A stretch of DNA of 64,000 nucleotides from Brugia malayi (taxonomy: Eukaryota > Nematoda > Chromadorea > Rhabditida > Onchocercidae), in assembly GCF_000002995.4 (NCBI RefSeq), contig NW_025062479.1, forward strand, positions 7,803,721 through 7,867,720. Direction: 5' to 3'. Under the pieces are notes generated by a model. That model did not search any database. It had not been told where the DNA came from and saw only the letters and a program-made list of their open reading frames with translations. Below, piece after piece: positions 1-13,040 of the stretch. The translations under genes and the position numbers were made by a program. Numbering within the stretch: the stretch's first letter is position 1; every line of letters begins with the position of its first letter.

Positions 1-3000
1 GAGTCTATATTTCTTAGTATTTTTATCTAACAAGAAGCAATACTAACTTCTCCTTCGAAGAAATCCGAAAGTTTCACATATCGATTAAAATTGCTACATA
101 AGATTTCTAATCACGGAGCATTTAAAAAACAATTTTATATCGAATTTTTCGCGAATTATGTTATATACTTGATTTCAAACAAAAAGAGAAGGAAGCTGTA
201 GATGAAATAGTTTTGAAGGTTTTTTTCTTTTTCTGACAGCAAAAGAAATATTTTTTCTTTGTTGCACTTCTTTCTGCAGTCTATGCTTTCTTTATCACAT
301 TTACTAGATCAATTCCCTTTATTGCTTCAACATTATATGTGTTTTTCGCTTAAATTTTATTGTAAATTTGTAAATTGAAGCAAAAACGGTATTTTAATTG
401 AGCTTTAAAAATCACCTATTTTAATACTTACAGTAGAGAGAAAAAGTGAACGATTTATTCAATACAGCTTACTAATGAGCAGAATAGCTCTAAAGGCACA
501 TTCTCTGATTTGTGTTAAGCACACCTATGTGAACTTACATTCAATTACTTTAAGTTATTGATATATGAAACCTATGACTGACGCCTCAACCATGTACTAG
601 GAAGCAAAAAGGTTACGGACAGGTTGTTGTTACTAATTATTCGGTTTATATTTGTTGTTTAATGTTTGACAAGTTAATTTTGCTCTATAGCAGTGTTTAA
701 GATGGGATGAAGGACCAATTGGTTTGATGATGTCATTCGGTTATATGTTAATTTGGTTATATGTTTATTTAATGGGAGGATGCATGACCTGTACCTTACT
801 CAATCTAATCAGTCAAAGTAATAGTTGCTCTTAAGAGACTTAAATGGTTCACTTAAATATTAAGTTGAGTTGTATGCCATGGTAAGACGATTTGATATTA
901 TTAGTGAATGTTTGTTCTTTCTTTGAGACCAACATTGATAAAGGCAAAGGAGAAGAAACCATTGGTATTTTAATGTTTTCATGTCGTATGTATGCTCCAT
1001 TCAGAAACTACCAAAAATATTCAAATCACTTCAGATGTTAAAGCAGCACGTACCGTAACCACGCTGGCTACTTTTTGTCTTTGAAGAGCAGAAGTTGGGT
1101 AGTGCTTGGAATCAATTATTCCTTATCATTTGCCATATTAATATATTAAAATTGATCATTTGCATTGAATAAAACTCAACGAATAACATAAGAATTTGGA
1201 ATATCGCTCCCAGATATTAAAAGATATCGAATTTCATTTCCTTCACATTCTTGAAATCCTCTTAATCGTTCTAGAAAGTGAGAATAAAAAATCTCATTAT
1301 ATTTCTCATGTTTACTTTCTGGAGCAACATTTAGACGGTGATATATTGTCTAATATGTTGTTCTACAATTGTTCTTTGAAAAGTCGTAGTACGTCAAAAA
1401 ACGTCCAAACCCAAAATTGGGAATTTACAACAAGTAGAAGAAGTGCATAAACTAGGGTGATAAATTGTATTGTTCTGGAAATAATTATCATTCAAGAGAT
1501 CAGTAGAAGTTGAGTCCTGCTAGTTTGCAATTAGTGAGCGTCGGCGATGTATGCCACTTTTGAATGAAGATGATTATTATCGAAATACGACAGCAGGGAG
1601 AGCGAAAACAATTGAAATGGGATAGATCAAACAAATTCGAAATTTTATTCTATTTGAATAAAATACAGGGATGACTCAATTCAGTAATAGCTGCCTTTCC
1701 CAGCGAGGACTTTCAGTTCTTAGGCAAATCGCATGTGTGTGTGTGTGTTTGTGTGAGCGCTTTTGTTTGTTTGCATGTCCAAATATTACTGAGGTGCAAA
1801 TATCTCCGTTATGAAGCAGTGTTTTGTTCTGTTTATCATAATAAAGTGTCACGGAATATTGCCGAAGATTGATGTATTAATACGTTTTTACAATTCCCAG
1901 AATTTCCTGTGCGTATTCCTACGTAACTATTCCTACATATATATAGCTAAGCTATTCAAGATTTACTGCGGATTCAATTTCTTGAATAGTATAATAATTC
2001 TTCAAAATGAGCTTACACACACACATCTACTCTACTGAAAGACAATGAATTGACGACTTCGGTAACGGTCATACCACATTCAGCTGATGTCACTTGTTTC
2101 GTTATTTTTAAAATGATTTTAGTCTACCTTCATGACTAATCAAGTCTATTTATATGATAAAAAATGAAAGATCTGGAAAGACAAAGAGAAGGTGTTTTTT
2201 AAAACCAACAAATTTTTTGATTTGCTTTTACTCAAAAAAGCCGCAGTAAGTGATTGGAAATAACTTTGCATAGTTTCTAAGTAGTTTTTGTGTACCAAAA
2301 TAACGCCATTGAAACATTAGCCGTTAGAAAAAAACCCAATTCATTCAAAAAGTTGACCGATCCTGCTTTAAAACTATCGACTCAGAGAGAATCGACTTCA
2401 TTAAAGCCAGAGAATTGGTTGTTCAGTGTTGCACTGCACTAGGTAGATTAATAGATCACAAAAAATCAAGGGGCATTATTTGCGAATGAATACTGAACTT
2501 TGTGCTAAATTGATATCATTCCAAGCAGTCGTCTACCTTCATGGCTAATCAGGATTCACTGCATTTTGTAATCAATGAAATTTAAATTTACTTCCTTATC
2601 CATTTTACAAACTATTTCACTACAAGTGAAATTAGTTATATGCAAGAAAGTTTGCTCGGTTGAAGGAGGTTCATGATGAACAAGCTTCAATGACTATTGA
2701 AGCTATTTGAATTCGAAATAAATTACTTCTAAATTTGAAGAATTTAATGATCCAACAATGGATTTATAATCTGCTTATCAGAAAGCCTGCAATTAGATTG
2801 ATTTGATATTCACCCGGCATGTTTGTTTGCTGCAGTGTATCAGAAATAAACAATAAGTCTTATCCAATATGCTCAATCATATTTTTCTTTTCTTCCCAGA
2901 GAATACGCTTGTAAACAGTAATAAAGCATACTTTATAGTTAGGTTCTTTTTCCAAGTAAGACCTGAAATTCTGTTTTGAGTAGAAATTTGCAAAAGTAAG

Positions 3001-4969
3001 AATTAGAATAGAGAGCTCTCAAAATCTTGCACAACTTTAGACTTAATATCTATCCCAACCATTATTTCCGGTGATCGGAACGATCGGTGTAATTACTATT
3101 TTAATCAATTCATTTCAATTTAGTTTACATTCGTGTTTATCAAATGGCCGATTCTCACACCCAGTACTTAACGAGACATTCAGTAAGGCAATGTCAAAAC
3201 AGTAGATAGATCAACAGACCAGTGTAATTGTGTGAACGGGTTTTGTGAAGTAGTTCTGCAGGTCCTGTGTAATACCACTATTGGTGTCAGTGCGTGCATA
3301 CACCGGGAAATATTATATCAATAGCAGTGCATTTTTCCAATCGTTTCGTTGTTTGCTTCCATAGTAAATTTACCAACTCATTTTGTAGGGATATCCATCT
3401 ATGAACTTTTTCATTTCATTTCTTTGCATAACTTACTCATAATTTACTTAAACTGAGGAATGATATTAGCCTCATTTGTTGAACAATCTTTCTGCGCCCT
3501 TCTCCTCATTGTTTCTAATTTTCTTCATTGTGGGTTAAACTACTTCCAGAAAGTGGAACTTCAGTTAAATTAATATACAGTGCTAATCCTATAATTGCAC
3601 TTCTAAATCTTATCTATTTCGAGATCTCAGAAATTATAGGAAAAACATGTAATTATGCATGGTGTAACAAATTTTAAGATCAAATTATTATTATTAATTA
3701 ACCGAAGAGAGTTTTACATGACTGAAATGTTACTGATAATAAGCGATTTCATCGAGAATTTTAAGCCATACATTTTTTTAATCAAAAAAGTCACATTTTC
3801 AATCAAGAAAGTTTGATCAAGAATAAATTTCACTAAAGTATTTTCTAAATATTTATTGACATAGTGTCACTCCAACAACCACTAAATTCAAGTATATAGA
3901 GAGAGAAATGGTTTTGGTCTTTAAAAAAAGGATTAGAAAAATTTTTTTAAATTACCCATTTGTAAAAGTAACTTAAGTGATTCACAAAAGATAGAATGTG
4001 TCGTAAAAAATTTAGGATATTTTCATGATCATTTTCATGATTTAGGGTATATTTTCTACTATACACCTTTATCATTTCAATATTGGAATTTCCTTTCTGA
4101 CTTTGTTTTTTTCAGATGATTTCATTTCTATATATTCTAACTTATTAGAAGCTGTATAAGCAGTTCCAATGCATCCATTCATACGTACTCCTGATTTTAT
4201 CGTTCATATTACTATTAGACTAAGCTGTTTTCTATGTTGCTAGAAGAATCTTCTGTTTAAGCTCTTCTGTTTACTTAATGCTGTAATTACTAGCAAACTG
4301 CATGCCTTCACTTTTCTTTCGTCATTTATTTAGGAAATTTAGCAACGGAAAGGGAATGATACACAATCGGTTATATCCTTTTCTTTTTATCTTAGAATAA
4401 GCTTCCCTCAAATATGATTTATCCATTAGTCTGTCAATTTTCAAATGTCATATGCCTTCTGTATGTTGATAGAAATTTCTGAAAAAAAGGTCACATTTTC
4501 AATTTTTCATATAAGCAGTTAAAGAACCTAACAAGTCTAGGGAAATTTTCAAAATTTGCAAAATTCAATTCACTCAGGAAAAAGACTTTAAAGAAAATTA
4601 ACCGGTGATGGCGTTTATTCTACTGTCGTTGCTACTGACTGTCATTGTCATTTTATATTCATCTTTGTTATGGTTAAATATGAAATTTGTATAGGTTACT
4701 AGGTGTTCCGCATCAGGAAAAAATTTCTCATTTTAAAACTCGGGAAAGTTCTAGTCACTTCATTATCATCAATCATTGGCCATCTATATCAATATTTTCA
4801 AAAATACGTTTAAGTGATATTGGACGGTCACAACTCCTTTGTCATTATTGATACAGCATAACTGAAGCTGAAAGTAGCTGCTTGCCCTTCTATGATGCTT
4901 AGATTGTTTTTAACACATTATCCATTTCCAGTAATGGCCAGTCCTGTAATTTAATCTTCCGCACACAGC
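1..4969. other. Intergenic, no gene recognised
   Basis: The open frames here are short, start at arbitrary places and lack flanking splice signals, so none is called as coding. The only structure I see is a short GT microsatellite near 1735-1755 and a roughly 21-bp direct repeat at about 2122-2142 and 2531-2551 that differs by one base. The upstream promoter of the lysozyme gene presumably lies at the right edge, but no defined element is visible. Confidence 0.5.
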
Positions 4970-6359
4970 ATGACAATGTTAATTATTTTGATTTTAATCT
5001 ACTTTTCGATCCTCTTCCAGTCAAATTCGTTGCTCATGTTTCCACAAGGTTAGCTTTTTATTTACTAAGTAATTTTATAAACGCATTTTGGCGATCTGGT
5101 CAAGATATCTTCGAAGCTGATGCTCTAAGCTTTGGTTAAGTAAGATTATTTTTAATGGTGATTTAACGGAATTGCATGACAGCTTTTCGAATTTTAAATT
5201 TATATGCCCGAAATTTCAGCTGAAACTTTAATGAAAATTTCGTAAAAAATAACTGAAATTTCGTCACTTAGATTCCTAAGAACTTTAGTGGAATTCCCAA
5301 GTGATTGTATGCGAGCAATGTGTGAAGCAGATTCAGGATGTGTTCCAAAAGGTTGCGACGAGGATATTCATGGAAGGTATGGATGCGGCTATTTTCGACT
5401 CAACATCTATCACTATAAAGTATGGGTGCTTGTCTCAAATGAAAAACTGTCATTTCCTTACTTAAAATATGGTGGTTTCTTTCTTTTAGTTTCATCGCTT
5501 TAGATTTAAGCAACACAAATGGGTCCCGCTACGTATTAATGCTAAGTGCCAATTTAATTTTAAAAAAACCAAGAGCATCTCGACACAGCTGCTTTTACAT
5601 AATTTGTACATATGCATACTTTTCGGTTGCAGATTCATTATGATAAAATTTCTAGTTTTTGCTTCACTTACTTAATGCATCTCTGGGAACACTTGCCCTT
5701 TGTCAGAAAAAATCAAAAAAAAAAAAAAAAAAAAAATGCTCTGATCAGAACAACCTTTCCACAAAGAGGAATGTTATTGGAAATTGAAAGGACAGGCTAA
5801 TAATTCGCATTATAGCAGTGTTATCAGCCGGGTAAAGAAGACGACCAGGACGAAGAGGAGGCATGGCTAACGTGCGCTGAAAATTATGAGTGTTCTCAGG
5901 AATGCTTACGGGTAATTCAATCTCCACCAAAGTTATTTAATCCCTTAACAGTTCTTTAAACAAGAATTCTTTAATCTCTGGACTTCTTAATCTTTCTGTT
6001 AAAATGATTGAAAGAATAATGGAGGGTAAAGTGCACCGCACTTGCATAGTAAGAAATACTATGAAGTTTCATTTTTTTCGCACATGATTACTAAGTTTTC
6101 CAAAAATTTTAGAAATGCCACATCCCTGGTCGGTTACTAGTTCGGTTTTGAACGTCTTCAGTTAAAAATAGGAATTTGGAACAGCTAGTTTTTTTTTTCT
6201 TTTTTCCAGCGACTAAGTAATCGCTATAAAGTGAAGTGTTATGGGAAAAGTGATTGCGAAACTCTAGCAAGAATTCATGATGGTGGTGCTAACGGTTGTC
6301 GATCCAAAGATACATTGCCCTATTGGAATATTGTGAAACAAAAATGTCCACAATGCTAA
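4970..6359 (+). CDS. Invertebrate-type (i-type, destabilase) lysozyme, 151 aa
   Basis: Four exons join in phase: 4970-5048, 5289-5419, 5816-5911 and 6210-6359. The protein starts with a hydrophobic signal peptide (about residues 1-18), so it should be secreted. The body is Cys-rich and carries i-type lysozyme landmarks: CEADSGC (38-44), GCGYF (58-62), an acidic insert (PGKEDDQDEEEAW), CSQECL, then ARIHDGGANGC and TLPYW near the C-terminus. Family members cleave peptidoglycan and some act as isopeptidases; in nematodes they serve digestion and antibacterial defence. Odd points: the usual CxCxxESGC appears here as AMCEADSGC, so the expected catalytic Glu is Asp41 and one Cys is Ala36. The second catalytic acid is probably Asp52 (DEDI). 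The exon 3 acceptor could be three bases further in (5819), removing one Gln. Family assignment is firm; activity is uncertain. Confidence 0.88.
5709..5735 (+). repeat. Poly-A tract in lysozyme intron 2
   Basis: A run of A residues interrupted once sits in the intron between lysozyme exons 2 and 3. Similar A or T runs recur in this window (about 7917-7931, 16299-16312, 32050-32070, 35769-35790, 45421-45440). No adjacent retroelement body was recognised. Confidence 0.7.
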
Positions 6360-8546
6360 GTCTGTGAATTCTCTACAAATATATAATGGTATTTGTATTT
6401 TGAAAAAAGTTTTTTGCTTGCATATTGCTTCGATTTCTGATGTCTTTCTTTTTCAGTACTGCTAGAAACAAGCTTTACTAGTAGGCATCGTATCATCATT
6501 TCATTTTTAACAGTTTTGTTTATTTCTTCTGAACTTAACATATATTGGCAGGTACTTTTATCCTCAACGTTTCCCAATATTTCAGTGAATCTTGAGTGTG
6601 TCGTATAAAATATTTTTTCTATTTCAAAAGGTTTTTTTTTTTTTTGCTTTTCCACTTCTAATCAAATATAACTACAACGAAAGTAGATTACAAAGTTAGA
6701 AAGCAATTTAAATCTCAAGAAATAAAAACAACTGATGTTTTGTGATATGAATAATTTCCCTTGACACTCATAAATTTCATCCTGCCAATAAATTGTGGAG
6801 TTTAAAATCAGCTCACATGTCTTAACGCAAAAACCTCAACGACGCCCATAAATCCGTTTTCAGTAGTCTATATCAAACATTTTTATGCGATTCATGTGAG
6901 AAATTGCTCTTTTTCTAATTTCTAAGACATTAATAGATCAACTTGTAAATGAACTTAAACACGATTTGACCTAGCAGCCAAATTTTAACCAAAACTAAAA
7001 AAGTAATGAATACTCGAAATTCATCTATTCGCTTTTGATTTTGGGATACATCCATATTATAACAAACATATTCTCTGTCCCATCACAACTAATTGAAGTC
7101 TCTAGGTGTGACAAAAATAGGGTCGAGGGTCAGAAACCAAAACAGATTTTCACGGGATCTGGTACAAGAACATTAGCAACTTTTATGTCTTCAGAGTAAA
7201 CATACTATAAAAATATTAAAGTAGACATCTTTAACTCAGTATAAAATAGTTATTAGAAAACGAAAAAATCTTCACAAAATCATTTCATAACTTTTCTTCA
7301 GGGATAATTTTTTTAAAAAAATAGCCAGAATCATTTCAAAAAAGCTAAATTCAATTCTTCATCCGTAAAAATTAGGATTACAATAGCATTCGGTTATGAT
7401 TAACGCAAATTATGTAGAAGGAAATATAATATACCAATAATTCATAACATTTAGAATGTGAAGTATGCATTCCTTATAGTTCTCCAACTCTCAACAGAAG
7501 ATACTGTTTTCCCATTTCAAATGGCAAAGCAGATAAACTCAAAAGGTAACTTATCGATAACATTCCTGAGAGTTTCCATGCTCATAGAAATTCTGAAAGA
7601 TACTAATGATACAGTGTAAAAGTGAACTATGACGATAAATAGCGATTCAGAACTATGATTCAGAAAGCTACAGGCTAGATTTAAAAGAACAGAAAACATT
7701 CAGAAAAAAGCAGTGAAAAGAACCTCCATACAAAATACAATAGTCATCAAGGACTATACGTACTAACCATCAAACAATATTAACTTTTTGATTTGATTTT
7801 GAGCGATACGCATACCATAATTTTAGCAAAGAACATGCCATACCTGCTGAGGTTTAAGATGTGCTGTGTCAGATCCAATATACAACTACGTTAATATGTT
7901 GTTGAAACATTTGAAAAAAAAAAAAAAAAAATCGACAAAAAAAAGGATGAAAATAATAATACAATGAAAAAACATTAGTGGTGCAGACAATAGCAACAAC
8001 ACTCAAATTCCATCAGCCAAAAGTGTTAATGTCCCAAAAGATCCAAAGCACCATATTTTTTAAAAACTTTCTTTAGATTGTATATATGAATATTTAAGGA
8101 ATTTGAAAAAGGGGCACAGCAAATTAAAATATAATGCCCCGACCCAGTCATATCAACTGTCTTAACATCTTACCTTAAATACACAATAACATTATAACAC
8201 AACAGCTGCAGTATCACTACAACAAAGTAGAAAACTTGTTTCATTATTCAAAAAGAAAAAAATCTTATGATTAGAATAAAGTACATCGTACACATAAAAA
8301 CAATGTCAAAAATTGCCAAAACAAAAAAGAAACAAACTTTAAAATAAAGGATTTAGTTCAGGCAAAACACTGCATACTCGAATGAAGCCAGTACACTGAA
8401 TAACCATGATATAGAACATTAGTGTCAAACTATTTTAATTAAACTATCAGACTGGAAATTTAGTTGACAAATATTCAAGCATCAAGAACATCGACAATAT
8501 GTTAAGAATGTGTTAAATTCACGGTAGATAGATACCGTTATTTCTT
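6360..8546. other. Intergenic, no gene recognised
   Basis: This lies between the stop codon of the lysozyme gene and the stop codon of the minus-strand orphan gene, so the two genes converge and both 3' UTRs should fall here. Open frames at about 6356-6655 and 7517-7699 on the minus strand look like chance in AT-rich DNA and have no splice context. Confidence 0.5.
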
Positions 8547-11500
8547 TCATAGCTGGAAATTTGGATGAAACTTACACTGAGAATTACTCAAGAGCTGATT
8601 TTTGAGAAATCGCACCTCATCCAATCTTTTCGTAATCTGTATTTATCACAAAGTTATGGGGATAGAATTGCAAAAATCTTAACATGTAAAGTGATATTTT
8701 GCCAGCTGAAAACATAAGTTACATAATAGAAAATGTATTATCAAAAATGCCTTAAAAATTACCTGGAAAGATTCATTGGACAAGGTGCATAAGTTCGCCT
8801 TAATTTTGCTTATTTTTGTATTAATATCATTCAAGCTGTCCGTCAGTGAACTTTCTTCTGCCACTAATGCCCACATTTTCCTTAGCTGCAACACATATAA
8901 AAAAAGTGTTATGTTACTGCCCAACTATCTTCACTAGGCATTTACATAAAAACGGAGTAAATGTAACAACCTTAGCATTATTGTTTGTCATATGAAAATC
9001 ACAGCCCTCCTGAACACTACCACTGACACATTTCCTTAAAACCTGGAACACCATCTACTATTTTTATAGTTTAAAGATTTTTAAGAATCTCTACGTTATT
9101 AATCAAGACTTCTAAGTCAGCATCGACTACTTTATTGTTACTATTCTTCTCCAAATACCTTGTGAGCTGTTCAGCCAGCTTCGTCAATCTTTTGTTTTGA
9201 CAGAACATCGTTAGAGTTTCAACCCTTTTTTAACAGTGAAAGTGAATGTTGGAGCACTTTGTGATTTTACCTAGCGATTATATGAGTGCTACAGAACGCT
9301 AAAAAATGATTTTGACAGGAAAAGTGATGTGGTTATTAAAAACTTTAAGACTAATTTTATAAAAAAAAATTATTAGTTGCTGAATTCACTGTTGACGGAA
9401 ACAGAAGAAATAAAAAAAGCCAATAACCTGATTGGTACGAAAGTAGGAGCTTGCGGCTGTCTGAAGTAAAGCTTTTTCTACCAAAGATTCCACTTCTTTT
9501 GTTACTTCTATCTCTGTAGCTTCCTTAGTATGACTAATAAGGGACAATCCCTTTACTGCAAACAATAAGTTAATATGCATAAATAATACAATATCAATAA
9601 TATAAACTCAATCAGTTGCTAAGTTAATTCCGAAACAAGGTTTAATATGAAAATGTTCTTTAACATATGGCATACTCAACCTGCATGAAGCATAAGAAAG
9701 CAAATAATCTAGTTGAAACCGAGTTTGAATTACCATACTAGATAGTCCTGCAGCAAAGAGAAAATACAAATGTTTTAAAATCCAAAATTTTAAAAATTAC
9801 TACTTTCTCCTTATAAGATATATGTAAAAAACAAAGTCTAAGCTAATAAGCACGTAACCTAAATTTGGATAAGTAATTAACAACCTACCATTCATAACTT
9901 TACTACTATTCCCGTCGACTGCGGTAAGTGGTACACTTTTAATTAGAGAAGAGAATGGAATTTTTCTAAACCCCTGAAAAACTGAGCTTAACTTACATTT
10001 CTGACTTAGCACAGGACCATAATTTACAACAGTTTTCCATTTTTATCATCGATACTATATTATGATGAAAAATTGAAAATGCTTGTAATGAAATGATTCA
10101 GTACTTCAGTTTTTATAGTTTTTATATGACAGAATGTTTTAGTTTTCCGCTTTAAAACTAGATATTTCATTTTTTCTTTTTAGAATTCCGCTTGCTAAAT
10201 TTAATCCCTATATACTGCATAAAAAAATTCTATTAAGTAAATTAATCTAAAGCAATGAACAGATGCGTATAAATGAGCTTGAATTAGCCCATATGAGGTC
10301 TCCAAAATCTTCATTCTGAGCTTTCTGCTTATAGATTCGCTGCGTCACATTCGGCAAGATTTTCTACGAATAAGTGCTTGTTTAAACAATGAATACAGAT
10401 ATCTCTATATATATCAGATAAATGAAAATACGGTCACTGAACATGACATCGAAATAAGTTTAAATCACCTGCATGTCAAGCTTTGAAATCCCATGATTCA
10501 AAATTCTTCTTGAAGGCATGTTTTTCTCCACCGAAGTCTCACTCTCATTACTTCCACATAAAATTCCGCTTTGTTTGACTTTATTTTTATTGAGATCACT
10601 GGAGAAGAGACAAAAAAAGTCTGAAAAGAAATGAATTTGACAATAAAATACGGAGTGTTGAAAAAAAAAAACAACAATAAGCAAGATAAATGAAAATCCA
10701 AGGAAATAAAGAGCGAGGCGGGAAAAAGTTCTATAGTATGTCAGAAGAAACAAAAGATTCTTAACAGATTTTTTATTTCATGATCATTTTATTTGCTTGG
10801 CAAAAAACGGTTATAAAAGATACGAAATTTGGAAAAAAAACAAGTCAATGAATACAAAGCCTCTTTCCAGAAACTTAACAATAATTTATTAACAAAAGAA
10901 GAAACTTCATCAAACTGGTAACCAATTAAATTAAAACTACCTTGATTAAATTCTCCTCTGTTTGTTAAATAGTGAGTTACTGGTGTTTGACTTGCTTCCT
11001 TTGCATCTGATTTTCCTTCGTAGTACATATGAGATTTCTGTTTTATTACACAGTACTTTTCCAAACGATCCTTTAGCATTTTCTGACTTCTCTGTTTCAA
11101 AAATATGGATCTACTCTTCAGTGCCAATTTTTCCCACCTAAATTATCTCTTTACTCTGTCAATCAAAACAAATGGCCGCATCCAAATGGTGGTTGTGTGG
11201 ATGAGAATGACTAGTTAATTTTGACCAACTAGTGTGATTTGTAGATCCAATCCCATTTGGTTCTTGAGAAGAATAAAAAACCGCTATTTTCTCATTATAA
11301 CTAAAACATGCCTCAACTGACATTTTAAAAAGTAATGAACAAAATATATTATTGCATACTCAGAGTTACGGTTTAACGCTGCGGAAAGACGCGATGAACA
11401 GATCGCTCCGGGGAAACATTTATTTCTATTTCTAGCGGCTCCTTCGTTTACAACAAGGGATGGTATCGCAGAAATCGTCTTTGCCAACACTACAATTTAT

Positions 11501-13040
11501 ACGCAAAAGAAAAAAATAGCCGAATAAACAGAAATAATCACGGATCCGCAGCAGGAAGTTAGGATTCACAGAAATCCTACAAGATAGAACCTCAGCGAAT
11601 GTGTGACAATAGCAAGCAATTAGTTTGAAGAGATTTATTTTGCAAATTCTATGTCAGCTAAGGAGACGCGTTATTATTCTGCTTATCTCAATCTCGGGTT
11701 ATTATCCCGTTAATAAATGAACCCCTCAATGGCCTAATGGTGGTTGATGAAATGATAGAACAAGTTCCTAACATCGAACATAGCACATTTAACATACCTG
11801 AGCATTATTAGGTCTAGGGTCGAATTAAGCTTCCACCGTCACAAGTTCTGCATAAGATAACGAAATATTGTCAATGATAAATACACAAGAACAGAACAGG
11901 ACAGAACCAACCGGTCATTGATAAATATATGTGAACAGAATAGAACCAACCTTTTTTTTTCGAATCCACTTTCTCTTCCAACTTGGTAGGTGGTTCTGCA
12001 TTACCTTCAACTTTCCTTTTTTTGGGATTCCATGAACAAGAGTTACGCAATTCAGACTTTAGAATGCATCCAGATGTATTTAAATGTTTCTCACTGAACG
12101 AACTCTGCGCTGAATTACTGCCATTCGATACCAAAGTTGTTTTCGTCGTTTCTAATACAGATTTTCCTAACATTTCCGATGAACTTCTACTTCGAACGAT
12201 TATTCTGTAACTAAAAACCACTGCAAAAAGTATACCAAAATTTTCGCAGCTATTTAACATTCTGCAATACGTGACACTTTATAAAAATTGTCTGAAAGAT
12301 AGCAGTGCTTGGAATTTAGTAGTAATGGCATTGCAAAACAACAATTACAAATCAAGTGGTAACCTGACAGGCGGCTTCAAATCTGTGTCACTGTAGTTTC
12401 TTTTCATCGAACTTACAATTAACTCGCCCTTCTTTATGTAACGCGCATTAGACACTTTGAACGAAAAACTGACATCCTGTTTATAGCTCCCAGCTTGTTT
12501 AAAGTGTTTAAAAAACATGGATAAGTTAAACTATACATACAGCGATTAGTGAAACTGTCAATTGAACCACTGAGAAAAATAATTTACGTTATGAAAGGAT
12601 TTCAAGAAGTGATTTGGGTGCTAATACAAAATATTACCGCGGTGAAGTGAAGTAAAAATGAATACAATTTTATGAAAAAAAGAAGTTATAAAAGTCCCAT
12701 GACTTACCTTATCAAAGGAAGGGTGTTCAAAATTGTAAAGCTCACTGATAGATGGCTCAAAACAACGCTTTTCTAAAGTCGTTTGTCGACTTAATAGCTC
12801 TGTAGAATCCACTCCACAGTAAGATCTCAGTTTTGGCCCTTCACTGCAAAAAAGTAGCTCCAAATAAGCCAAATTTCTTGACTTGCAAAAACTATGGTTA
12901 ATTTCGTTAGAAAGAGAAAACCACAAATGATAAGCTTTATACCTAGAAATTGGTGCAACAGTAGATTTTGCAACTGCTGTTGCTGCTGCTTTTTTCGCTA
13001 AATCACGATTCCATGCACGTTTCCGTTCCAAAGCACTCAT
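8547..13040 (-). CDS. Orphan nuclear coiled-coil protein, 495 aa, 11 exons
   Basis: Function not recognised. Eleven exons read in phase from ATG at 13040 to TGA at 8547: 13040-12943, 12843-12708, 12431-12364, 12204-11951, 11489-11360, 11137-10941, 10620-10469, 10000-9889, 9555-9428, 8885-8763, 8636-8547. The N-terminus is basic and Ala-rich (MSALERKRAW, KKAAATAVAKS). The middle is Ser-rich, probably disordered, and contains PKKRKV, which matches a classical monopartite nuclear-localisation signal. The last three exons form likely amphipathic or coiled-coil helices (ATEIEVTKEVESLVEKALL; SLNDINTKISKIKANL; RLDEVRFLKNQLL). There is no signal peptide or membrane segment. A role in chromatin, centrosome or kinetochore would fit such a layout but is a guess. 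Exon phases agree throughout, which supports the model. The small exon 3 and the exon 7 acceptor are the least certain parts. Confidence 0.72.
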
